This document shows positions 48,971-59,700 of a stretch of 64,000 nt of DNA, piece by piece. Both the position numbers and the translations under genes were made by a program. Source of the stretch: Haliclona indistincta. Taxonomy: Eukaryota; Porifera; Demospongiae; Haplosclerida; Chalinidae. Location of the stretch: NCBI GenBank assembly GCA_964017065.1, contig OZ024789.1, forward strand, positions 11,660,914-11,724,913, read 5' to 3'. Numbering within the stretch: position 1 is the stretch's first letter; each line of letters begins with the position of its first letter. The notes beneath the pieces were generated by a model. The model was not told the origin of the DNA. It was given only the letters and a program-made list of their open reading frames with translations, and searched no databases.

Positions 48971-51663
48971 ATGGCTATTAGTGTGCGGGTGTTAGTGCGG
49001 TCTGTATTGAGCAGATCAAACTACTCCACTAGAGCAAGATGGCTGCATAGCGCTACTCTCCGGCAGCAGAGAGCAGCTCAGGTAGCTGTGAGTGAGGACA
49101 AGAGGCTGTCACTGCAGTGTGAGGGAGAACAGGAGAGAAGATTCCATGGAATATGGCTCAGACACAACTGCCGCTGCCCTGTGTGCTACTCGCATGATAC
49201 TAATATGTCATTAGTGAACTATACGCAACTCATTGGAGTGGAGCTGGCCTCGGCTCATGTTCAAGGTGCATAGAGTGCAACAAAAGTGGAACTTACTCTA
49301 GCCGGCTCACCACGCCCTGCTCCATTATTTTTCTCTCTCTGCACAGGAGATCAGGTTATTATGGATTGGCTGCAAGATGGCTCTACTCACACCGGTAGTC
49401 TTCCTTTGAGCTGGCTCAAGGACAATGATTACTCCTTGCCGGACTCCTTTACGGGGAGACAGCAAGAAGCAAAGCCGATAGTTGCAGTAAGCTGCATGCA
49501 TAAATCATGCATGCACATATAGGGTCCGCAATGAAAAAATCGACTGTCACAGATTCAGCGGGATTGCGTCTCAGCGTGTAGAGTGGGTTGACCCGAACAT
49601 AGAACAGGTAAAGAGAAGCGCCAAGTCCTTCCTTTTTGCAGGAAAAACCAAAATACTTAAAATAACGTGGGCGGAGCTAGCCAATCGCAATTAAAATGCT
49701 TTTCATTCGAACAACATTCAACGCCGAAGCTTAGTGATGTTGGTAAAGACGCTCAGGATCATGCTTTCAAGAATTCCGAGGTCTTCGACGTCGCAGCTCA
49801 AAAAATGTTTAAAAGTTTTGAGCCAGATGGAAGGAAATCCATAAACGTCATAAAACTTGCTATGTAGATACATTGTCACCTAACTTAGTTAAATCTGCAA
49901 TAGGGTTGCTGCAGCACAATGTACAAAGGCGCTCGAGCCTAAAGAGTATTTTTTCGCCGTTTCGGGAGCCCCGCCCCCTTTCAAATTATGACCTGGAAAC
50001 AACACACGAAGGACGCTGCGACGTCCAAGACCTCGGAATTCTTGAAAGTATGATTCTGAGCGTCCTTACGAACATCACTAAGCTTCGGCGTTGAATGTTG
50101 TTCGAATAAAAAGCATTTTAATTGCGATTGGCTAGCTCCGCCCACGTTATTTTAAGTCTTTTTGTTTTTCCTGCAAAAAGGAAGGTCTTTCACTGCTGCA
50201 AAATGTGCCTGCATATGAGGATTTGATGAAGGTAAGCAGTGATACTATACCTGACCATTGCAACACACAGCTGAATTTGTCTCATGATAGCTAATCAAAG
50301 CAAGATTCCTTCACTTACAACCATCTTTCTTTGGAGAGGTGAGATAAACCGCACTACTGATATGTCACGTGCCACACTTAGAGTCACTGAATTTGCTATG
50401 GGTTACATAATAGATAATACAGTACAAGGTTTACATAATCTCAATTTACAACTCAAATTATATTCTGTAGTGCTCCCAATGCAAACACACTAATAATATT
50501 ACATAATTACCACATTTATGTAACACAGGAAATAATTGTAAAGAATACTTACAATTGCTGCTACATCAAAGTGGCTGAAACCATGTAATTGATACAAATT
50601 CCTTTGACCATGTCATACATGTGCATGCCGATTGGTGTAGCTACATATCAGCCAACACAATCTGGGTCATATCATCCCAAATGCAGACATATGTAATAGA
50701 ACACATTGAAGATCCAGCTGTAAAGGATCTAGGCTACAGTGATCAGGAGTTGCTCTTTCATCAAGATCTAGTCTACTATGAGTCGCCTCCGGGTATACAG
50801 CTACTGCATTGTGTGAAGTAAGAATAAGTTTTACATGGTCAACTCTTGCATGACATGCATTTGTGCAGGTTTGATGAGTGTGTTGACGGAGGAGAGTCCA
50901 TTCTACTGGATTCCTACCCCGTGTTGGAGGAGCTGAGAACAGCCTATCCCAAACACTTTGACACACTCTCTAGTATACCTGTTACATTTCAAAGAGTGTC
51001 TAGAAATGCGTGAGTTTCAATTTTAAAACTATAAGCCAATAATTTAAGTTTTCTCTTCCAGCGAGGATGGAGCCTGTGACATAAAGATAGGCAAGCGCCA
51101 TATTGAGCTGAATAGATATGGCGAGGTCAGTGATATTCGTGCGTACATTGACCAGCATGTTAATCTGAGTACAGATAACAGCTTTTTACTGGAATGCACA
51201 TCATATGGATCCTCTGTTTGTCCATGAGGTAAAGTGTTATCGTGCATTTGACCTCGCTTGACTCTTCAATCATAATAATTATAGAAGCATGTGGAAGATT
51301 ATTATGATGCATTCATCACACTGTCCGATATGTTCTCTAAAAGTCCATTAAAGGTATAGAGACAAGGAATACGAGAGAACAACAATGATTATTGCATGCT
51401 GTAGGTCGTTCATAGACTGAAACCAGGTGAAACAGTGGTCTTCAATAATCGCCGCATGATCCATGCTAGAAACTCATTCAAGCTTAATGGTGGATTACGA
51501 ATTTTAAAGGTACACTGCTGATTTTAATTATTGACAATGTACGTGTTGCTGTTTTCAGGGTATGTTCATTAACATTGACTACCTGAGGAGTGAGTTTCAG
51601 TTATTGTCTCATAAACTCGGCAAAGGAGAAACATCGAAGCACATCTTCAGTCACAGTATTTAG
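48971..51663 (+). CDS. Gamma-butyrobetaine/trimethyllysine-type 2-oxoglutarate dioxygenase
   Basis: Related to BBOX1/TMLHE, Fe(II)/2OG hydroxylases of carnitine synthesis. Secure exons: 48971-49265, 49347-49486, 50687-50817, 50869-51009, 51062-51138, 51182-51228, 51285-51353, 51405-51509, 51559-51663. Probable exons: 49575-49607, about 50187-50230 and 50291-50338. Seen: N-terminal Arg-rich possible mitochondrial presequence, zinc-site-like WLRHNCRCPVCY, the HxD iron motif in LLFHQDL, the PPGIQLLHC core, the distal His in MIHARNSF and the 2OG-binding Arg region GGLRILKGMF. The exon expected between 50230 and 50291 (LYQLHGFSHFDVAAI) is found only in reverse orientation at 50552-50600, and a foldback insertion interrupts nearby. 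As assembled, the gene is probably not functional. Confidence 0.8.
49623..50190. mobile_element. Foldback element inside the dioxygenase gene
   Basis: Arms of about 175 bp (49623-49798 and 50010-50190) are inverted copies, including TAGCCAATCGCAATTAAAATGC and its complement. The centre (about 210 bp) is unpaired and has no recognisable gene. The right end lies at or next to the acceptor of the exon near 50187. Confidence 0.8.
50552..50600 (-). other. Inverted exon of the dioxygenase gene
   Basis: On the minus strand an AG, 49 bp of open frame coding LYQLHGFSHFDVAAI and a GTAAGT donor form a normal exon. Its product fits exactly between the parts coded at about 50230 and 50291 on the plus strand, by comparison with the GLV/TG-x-KLGKRMGF region of BBOX1. 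It therefore seems to be displaced and inverted. Confidence 0.55.
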
Positions 51664-51866
51664 CTGCAGCTAATGAGTGTGCTCTTTTGTAGAACTTTTG
51701 TAATAATTATCAATGATTATTTTACTATAGTTAGGTTGGTATACCCTGAAGCAAAGACTATTTTTTGAAACACTAACTACTGTGCAGTCTTTCTCTGTAG
51801 TCACACTATCTTCCACTTTAATTTGTTTTATCATTCCAAGGAGAGTACAACTTGAATAGCGCAATG

Positions 51867-52701
51867 TACGGTGGCCCTGGAGGTCGCTATTCACGTCACT
51901 GCTGTGACTCCAGTTGCAGTCGCGTATCACGTATCACTCCAGTCCCGTAAAACTAGGCGGTTAACCAATCAATGATATTCATGATTTTTATAGCTGTATT
52001 TTTCTAGCCAAGAGCGTTCGTGCAGGCAGAGTTGCTGCGTGCAGTTTGCTTGCCTATCGATAGGCATAAAATATAACAAATTTCAGCAATGAACGCAGTG
52101 TTAGACATCGCGGAGCGACGACCTCGCCCTGTGAAAACTATGCGATAGATTGTAAACAATTTTCTTTAGTTGTGCCATAGATAATAGTTGTGCGAAAGGT
52201 GAGAAGCTATAACTGCTCAGTTTTCCGAGCGCTGCTCGTACGTGATATTACAGCTCCGCAGGTTTTGCTGTCTGGCACAACACAGCTGTAATATCGTGTA
52301 CGAGCAGCACTAGGCGAAAAGCTCGCATGAATACCTGCGCAGATGGCAGCTGAGCTTCCCTTTGCAGTTTTAGCCTCGTAGCTTTTCGTACAACTAAAGA
52401 AAAATTCACGGTAAGTTACAATCGATCGTCAAAGTTGACACAGGGCGAGCTCCCGTGCAATGTCTAACACTGCATGCGTTGCTGAAATTGTTAAATTTTT
52501 GATGCCTATCAATAGGCAAGCGAACTGCACGCAGCAACTCTGCCTGCACGAACACTCTTGGCTAGAAAAATACAACTATAAAGTCATGAATATCATTGAT
52601 TGGTTACCCGCCCTGTTTTACGGGACTGGAGTGATACGTGATACGCGACTGCAACTGGAGTCACAGCAGTGACGTGAATAGCGACCTCCAGGGCCACCGT
52701 A
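51867..52701. mobile_element. Foldback (full-length palindromic) element 1
   Basis: Begins TACGGTGGCCCTGGAGGTCG and ends with its inverse. The two halves pair along nearly the whole 835 bp with scattered mismatches. Flanks carry GCAATG on the left and GGCAATGG on the right, a possible target duplication offset by one base. No coding. Confidence 0.85.
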
Positions 52702-53578
52702 GGCAATGGTAATTTGTGTGGTGACTCTGTTAATATTTTCAGCTGTGTTGATTAGTTGTGTTTTGTACTATCTCTCATGAGAACAGTCTTAGTGTCAATT
52801 TATGTCTAATGTGTAGAATGCTAACTGTCTGTCTGTCTGTTCTTTTCACACTGTTCCCTCTATTAAGCCCTGCTTGTTTTTGTACTCTTTTATTTCTTGA
52901 GTTCTTACTTCCTTTTGTACTTGTTGAGTTAATAGATATTTTTAGTACGATATCACAATTTGTAGCGCTAATTAACTCTGTAGACACGCCCAGTTGAATT
53001 GTGCTTAGCACTGATTGGCTTCTGATTGCATAACTAAAGCACTGCATTGTGACTGCTGTACAGAAATCCTGTATACATGCATCTGCAGTTGCTGTGTTTG
53101 TGGAATGGTGGATAGTTGTGTTTATGGATAATTGCTTATGGTTTTCTACTGCAGCATGCTTTCATGATACTGTTTTGATCCTTCCGTGGATCTACTGCAT
53201 GCATATAATTATACGTGCTGTCATAATTATGCATCTGCTAATTGAATGCCATACATGCTACATGTACTGCACCGAGGCATCTGCAGCTTTGGTGCTTCAT
53301 TTGCCTAGCAACCGTTTAGCCAGCAAGAATGCAATTAGCGCTTGTGAATCTAATTATTATTGCGTGAATAAAATTATTTTGATTGTGAATATCATTATAA
53401 GTGACGTCCTTAGCAACGATTTGTGCAGTATATCTAAAAAACCAACCAGTATTCTCCACTGTATCTCTGGAATTATACTTACCAGTCTTGAATTAACACA
53501 GGGTATAAAATTCATAAAAATTAAAGAGATGAATTTTCGCTTCCGTACTACCTTAAGATTTGCAGAGCAAGTAGAGTA
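52702..53578. other. No gene seen
   Basis: AT-rich sequence between two foldback elements. Open frames lack splice signals and domain similarity. Nothing else recognised. Confidence 0.5.
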
Positions 53579-54514
53579 AATTATCAATTTTCAGACGGCA
53601 TGTATTTTCGGACAGTTTTTTTGTACGAATTAAAACAGCGAAGGCGGCGTGCGTGGTGGCAACTTGTAGCCACTGAATAGTAACCTAGATTCTGTGAGTG
53701 ACTGGTCTGTCGGTTCTACGACCACGCTGGAATTCGCCTCCAAGTGACGTATTCGGAATAATGTATTATCGGACGATTGGACGTATTATCGGGCAATCGT
53801 TTCTGTCCTCACAGCAACAGTGCAGCAACGCTTCATTTAGTGCTGCTAGCATACGCCTACCTATATACTAACCGGTGGTGGACAGCAATATCCCTGAAAG
53901 CTTCTGGTCGTGGAAAAAGAGGCGGCAATGTGTGCGCATTTGGAGTGATCAATGATCGGACAATTTCCGTGTATTAATTGTAATTTATACTGTGCCTTAT
54001 GGCATAAGAACACTGTACTAACGTGAGCTGTGTATAAATGAGTCTGGGCCCTGTTTATATACAGCTCACGTTAGTACAGTGTTCTTATGACATAAGGCAC
54101 AGTATAAAATACAATTAATACACGGAAATTGTCCGATCATTGATCACTCCAAATGCGCACACATTGCCGCCTCTTTCTCCACGACCAGAAGCTTTCAGGG
54201 ATATTGCTGTCCACCACCGGTTAGTATATAGGTAGGCGTATGCTAGCAGCACTAAAATGAAGCGTTGCTGCACTGTTGCTGTGAGGACAGAAACGATTGT
54301 CCGATAATACGTCCAATCGTCCGATAATACATTATTCCGAATACGTCACTTGGAGGCGAATTCCAGCGTGGTCGTAGAACCGACAGACCAGTCACTCACA
54401 GAATCTAGGTTACTATTCAGTGGCTACAAGTTGCCACCACGCACGCCGCCTTCGCTGTTTTAATTCGTACAAAAAAACTGTCCGAAAATACATGCCGTCC
54501 GAAAATTGATAATT
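53579..54514. mobile_element. Foldback element 2, near-perfect palindrome
   Basis: Arms of about 460 bp: left starts AATTATCAATTTTC, right ends with the inverse. The central unpaired segment is only about 15-20 bp (near 54035-54055). Only a handful of mismatches were seen in 460 bp, so it formed or was homogenised recently. No coding. Confidence 0.88.
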
Positions 54515-54589
54515 GCCGAGCGCCTTAGCGCGAGGCATGTAATCGCGGAGTACTGTGTCGAAATTGTATGTTTGTATATTATGTATATG

Positions 54590-54735
54590 TATATGTTATA
54601 CCATGCCTACCCGTGGTGTATCACGAATACACGAAGCAATAACTATTAATCCCGAGGGCGTAGCCCGAGGGATTAATGGTTATTGCTGAGTGTATTCATG
54701 ATACACCACAGGTAGGCATGGCATAACTGACTTGT
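54590..54735 (+). repeat. GNA-loop hairpin element (E)
   Basis: Apex 54654-54668: GA, GGGC, loop GTA, GCCC, GA, inside an ATTAATCCC stem. Further out, AATACAC-GA-AGCAATAAC faces TTATTGCT-GA-GTGTATT, another GA-against-GA. Ends ATGCCTACC and its inverse. Confidence 0.85.
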
Positions 54736-54879
54736 ACCATGGCAACCACAATGCCCACTGATGTCTGTAGGTATCTATAGGATAAATAAGGGCGGCTTGC
54801 GCACTCTTTATAGTTTGCTGGTGAGGTTGACTCACAACTCTCACCCCTTCTTATTTTTCTCTCTGGAAGGTAGATCATT

Positions 54880-55030
54880 TCTTTGATCTTTTTTGCCAGT
54901 GGGAGTCATGTGACTTCCCGTGGAATATCCAGATATACCACAGGAAATCACATGATAAACCGTGGAATATCTAGTTATTCCACAGGAAATCATGTGACTT
55001 TCTATGGTATATCTGAAATACACCACTGGC
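54880..55030. repeat. Repeated CCGTGGAATATC / GATATACCAC motifs
   Basis: A cluster of the same short motif in both orientations (CCACAGGAAATCA and its relatives), making alternative small hairpins next to element E. Probably remnants of a palindromic element. Confidence 0.5.
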
Positions 55031-55064
55031 GGTGGCTTTGAAAATAAGGCTTCCCATGGTACAA

Positions 55065-56017
55065 ATGTCATAATGCTGATGTCATCCCTTTGATGTGGTA
55101 GGTTCTATATACTGGATATAGACCTCTCTTAGAGGTTTATATAATTTGATATATACCTCCCATGATTAATAATAATAAATAGTCGATATTCAAGATATGC
55201 AATAATCTCAAAATGACACAAAAGACGAGAGAGTTAAGAGCTAAAATCAAACTACATGCATCCACTTTCTGAAAGTTATTATGCTTCATTAAGCTAGTAG
55301 GATCATTTTCTTTGCCATTAGTTTCAGAAATTTCTTCACTTTTGGGTTCTCCATAGTCTTCGCAATAATTGGTTGCCTTTCACTTAGAACACCTGCTGTC
55401 TTGTGTTCAACAGATTCTGTGCTTGAAGCAGTTGTCGACAAAGTATCAGAAAGTGCCTGCTTCTGAGCCAGAAGTGCGCTCATAGTGCCTGCTTCTGAGC
55501 CAAATAGGTGCGCTCATACGATCTAACGCCTGATGAACTCAAGTGTCCACTGCGTTCCACTTTCAAACCTTGGCTTTTTTGAAACCGCACTCTTCTAACG
55601 CTTCTATCTCCTTCTTTCTTTTAGATACTGAAATACAAAGCCTCTTCTTCTTCGTAGGGGGCAATTGCTCTTCTTTCTCCATAGAAAAACGCAGATTGAA
55701 CAAGATTCGAGTAGCTACCAAGAACACCAACTTGACCAGCAATGTCTGCATGCACACATGTGCTTTATCACGTGATAATCTACTGAGCATGTGCAGTAAA
55801 AATCAAAATGGCGGCAACGATGCGCTTAAGGAATAACATCAGCAATTTGAAATATATCTCATATAGCATAGTAGTGCGGTATATATCCAGTATATGGAAC
55901 CCTTGGGTGTGTCCTCGGAGGTGATATAGCCTTCGGCTTCGCCTCGGGCTATATCACCTCCGCGGACACACCCTCGGGTTCCATATACTGGATATATACC
56001 TCACTACTATGTTATAT
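55065..56017 (-). mobile_element. Non-autonomous element, copy 2
   Basis: Reverse-oriented, nearly identical copy of 8784-9727. It keeps both short frames (55563-55790 and 55289-55483, minus strand) and the terminal hairpin (about 55870-56000). High identity at a distance of 46 kb implies recent movement. Confidence 0.7.
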
Positions 56018-56029
56018 GTAATATATAAA

Positions 56030-56222
56030 CCATGGCTTGGAGGTGTGTATGCCGAATATACCACCCGAGGTCAGAGGAAGTTTGCAGCCGAGATAAACCC
56101 CGAGCGAAGCGAGGGGTTTATCGAGGCTGCAAACTTCCGATGACCGAGACCGAGGGTGGTATACTCGGCATACACACCTCCAAGCCATGGTTTATATATT
56201 ACATATATATGTCACGCTTAGG
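56030..56222 (+). repeat. GNA-loop hairpin element (G)
   Basis: Apex 56102-56112: GA, GC, loop GAA, GC, GA inside GATAAACCCC. GA-against-GA recurs after TTTGCAGCC, after GGTCA and after ATACCACCC. Ends ATATAAACCATGGCTTGG and its inverse. Confidence 0.85.
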
Positions 56223-56716
56223 AATGCAATCAGTCCATATGGCGAGGCCCATACCGTAGTATTGTATGCGAGGGTCACGAGGGCAGCAATTGCAAGGCCC
56301 GGGATTGCACGTTCTTTCATAACTACTTGACGTTCTTTCATAACTCAACTACAAAATGGACGATTCGACGATCGATTCGCCTTCCCATCTCGCTTTCCAT
56401 GCACCGCCTTCATCAGCGATACTGTGACTGATGCTGCAGCAAGAACCCGCCAGGGCTTTGACGCGGGAGAGGAAGCGCAGACAGCGTGAACTTGAAGAGA
56501 GACACCACTGCTACTCGGTAGAAACATAATCCCGAGCTGTATTTACTCTCCATTACAAATAATAGAGCAAACAGACTTTCACACATTCGTGAAAGGGCTA
56601 ACAAAAGACTGTCTACAGAAACTGAAGAACGTAGGTTATAGTTCTTGACTCAATGCTAAGACACGTCTTGCTTATGACTAGTACTCCTCCTTTTTCCCGC
56701 ACACTGTTAAACTATG
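56223..56716. other. No gene seen
   Basis: Low-information sequence flanking the Gypsy element's left side. Short frames have no supporting features. Confidence 0.45.
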
Positions 56717-59700
56717 TGTAGTAACGCCAGCTAACGCAGCAGATGACAGAGTGATTGTAACAGAGAATCAACCTCTGTGCAGCAAATGATTATTGACAGG
56801 CAGACTGAACATAGCATAGCATGGCATGATGAGAGATGGGCCACCAGGGCTTATATAGTGACTGACATGATACAATAGGAACTGTAGTACAAATACAAGT
56901 GATTGTTAAGAGTTGTTCAGTTGGGTGCCCAGTAGTCTGCGTTTACTACATATTCCTCCCTTCATTGCTTGGAGAATATCTGTCAGGAGGACGACGGTTC
57001 CTATTAGAACGTCGAAGAGGTAATCTCTGAACTGGTTGAGGAGGAGATGAAACAGGTGGTACATGTACAATAGTGGGTTGCGATGGAATCAGATCAAATT
57101 GATTGTCAACACCTGCAGGTTCTCTGGTAGCAGTTCTGTGGCGAATATGGTCCACGTGACGTCTAATGATGCGTCCATCGTCCAGAGAAACCTTGTACGA
57201 GAGAGGACCAGTTTTTTCTTTGATATGTCCACTCAACCATAGAGGGGTCTTGTTTTTGAAATTGCGGACAAACACAGGATCAGAGATGGAGAATGTTCTC
57301 AGCTTGGTATGATGGTCATGGGTCTTTCTCTGAGCTTCCTGTGCTTTGTGTACCTTTGATGCTGCATTGGGCAACAACAAGGATAACCGAGACCTAAGCC
57401 TCCTCCCCATTAGTAGCTCTGCTGGAGTTCTCCCCGTGGTTGTGTGAGGTGTAATACGATATCTGAAGAGAAACTCATTCAGCTGGACAGCGAGAGAACC
57501 AGTGGATTTTTTCATGGAGCGCTTGAATGATTGGACAGCTCGTTCAGCCAGACCATTAGATGCAGGGTGATATGGTGCTGACTGAATATGTCGAATTCCA
57601 TTGGAAGACAAATAGTCCTTGAACTCCTCACTACGGAATGCTGGACCATTATCAGAGACAATACTCTCAGGTAGACCATGAGTTGAGAACAGCGTCTGCA
57701 AGTGGCGGATGGTAGATTCAGCTGTTTGTCTTGACTCGATGATCTCTAACCACTTGGAGTGAGCATCCACAATGACTAAGAAGGTCTTGTCTCCAAAACA
57801 CGGTCCGGCAAAGTCAATATGAATTCGAGCCCATGGTCTCTCAGGCCATTCCCATGGATGGAGGGGAGCTTTTGCAGGAGCATTTTGATGGAGTTGACAT
57901 TCTGAACATGACTTGACTTTGGTTTCGAGATCAGTGTCAACACCAGGCCACCAGAGGTAGCTACGTGCCAATCCTTTCATCCGGGAAATTCCAGGGTGAG
58001 CGATGTGTAGCTCATCAAGTGTTGCTGAGCGTCCAGCTGCAGGAATGATGACACGACTGCCCCACATGAGACAACCGTCAAGTAGAGTCAGCTCTGATCG
58101 ACGACGAAAATACGGTTGGATCTCTTCTGACACCGAATACGGCCAACCGTTCGACACAAAGTTTCTAACTTGAAGCAGGAGAGGGTCTTTGTCGGTCCAG
58201 AGCTTGATCTGGGTAGCAGTGATAGGTGATTGCTGGAGACTCTGAAGTAGCAGCACTGTTTCACCTGGAAGGGGAACATCAATAGGAGTTTCAGGCAAAG
58301 GCAAACGACTTAGAGTATCAGCTTCTACATTCTCACAACCCTTCTTGTACTGAATGGTGTAATCAAAACTGCTGAGGATCAGATTCCATCGCTGGATACG
58401 AGCTGACGACATCTGAGATATTGCTCGATCAGGTGCAAACAGTTCAGTCAGTGGCTTGTGATCAGTCTTCAGTTCGAATGAACGTCCCAAGAGGTACTGT
58501 CGGAACTTCGTGACAGCAAAAATAATGGCCAGTCCCTCCTTATCTATCTGTGCATAGTTTTTTTCTGCTGGGGATAATGTTCGAGATGAGAAGGCAACCG
58601 GCTGCTCGGTACCGTCCTTTAGCTGATGGGTGAGTACTGCTCCCACTCCATAAGAAGATGCATCTGCAGAAACAACGAGAGGTAAATTGGGGTTGAAATG
58701 GATTAGGAAAGAAGATGAAGAGAGAGAGAATCTTGCTGCGTCAAATGCTCTCTGCTGTTCAGGACCCCATTCCCAGCTTGTGTTGTTTCTGAGAAGACGA
58801 TGCAGCGGAGCCAATAGGGTGGACTGATTGGGCAGAAAACGACTGTAGAAATTGAGAAGACCCAAGAATGATTTCAGTTGAGATAGACTAGTCGGTCTCG
58901 GAGCGTTTCTGATCGCCCTCACTTTCTCAGGTGCTGGGTGAATACCCTCTGATGAGATGACGTAGCCCAGATAGGTCACCTTGGGTAGCATGAAGCTGCA
59001 TTTAGATCTCTTCAATCTCATCCCTGACTCTTGCAATCTCTGTAGCACTTGCTGTAGATTCTTGAGGTGCTCAGCATCAGTCTTCCCCGTCACTAGGATA
59101 TCGTCTAGATAGGTTACAACATTGGGGATTCCCTTCAGCAAATTCTCCATTGTGCGCTGGAAAATAGATGGTGCTGCAGAGACGCCAAATGGCAATCGAG
59201 TGTATTGATAGAGCCCCTTGGTAGTGTTGATAGTCACTAGCGGCTTGGATTCTTCAGAGAGGTGGAGCTGTTGATAGGCGTGACTCAGATCTAGTTTTGA
59301 GAATGACTTTCCTCCAGCGAGAGTAGACAGGAGGTCTTCAACTTTGGGAAGAGGGTACATATCTCTCTTTGCGGCTTTGTTGACAGTGACTTTGAAGTCT
59401 CCACAGATTCGAATCGCCCCATCTCTCTTTACGACAGGCACGATAGGTGCAGCCCAGTCCGAGTGAGCAACAGGTTCGATCACTCCATCCTCCTCCAGTC
59501 TAGTCAGCTCATCCTCCACTCTTGAGCGTAGAGCATAGGGTATAGGACGTGGTCTGTGATAACATGGTTGTGCATCAGGAGAGATCTGCAAAGTTACTTT
59601 AACATCTTTCAATGACCCCAACTCATCTCTGAACACATCAGCATGGTTCTCCAGGAGTGATTGCAGCTGATCGTCCACCTTGTTGACAGAGTGCAGTGAC

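Noticed and set aside
53049..53579. 176-codon plus-strand frame
   Set aside because: Cys/Ile/Leu-rich without motif, no splice or leader context, in an AT-rich stretch between foldback elements.
54035..54055. Loop of foldback element 2 as another GNA apex
   Set aside because: The centre (TGAGTCTGGGCCCTG) has no GNA loop and no flanking GA pair, so it is not part of that hairpin family.
56345..56604. Two minus-strand frames near the Gypsy element
   Set aside because: Overlapping in different frames, no motif, no conserved copy in the window.
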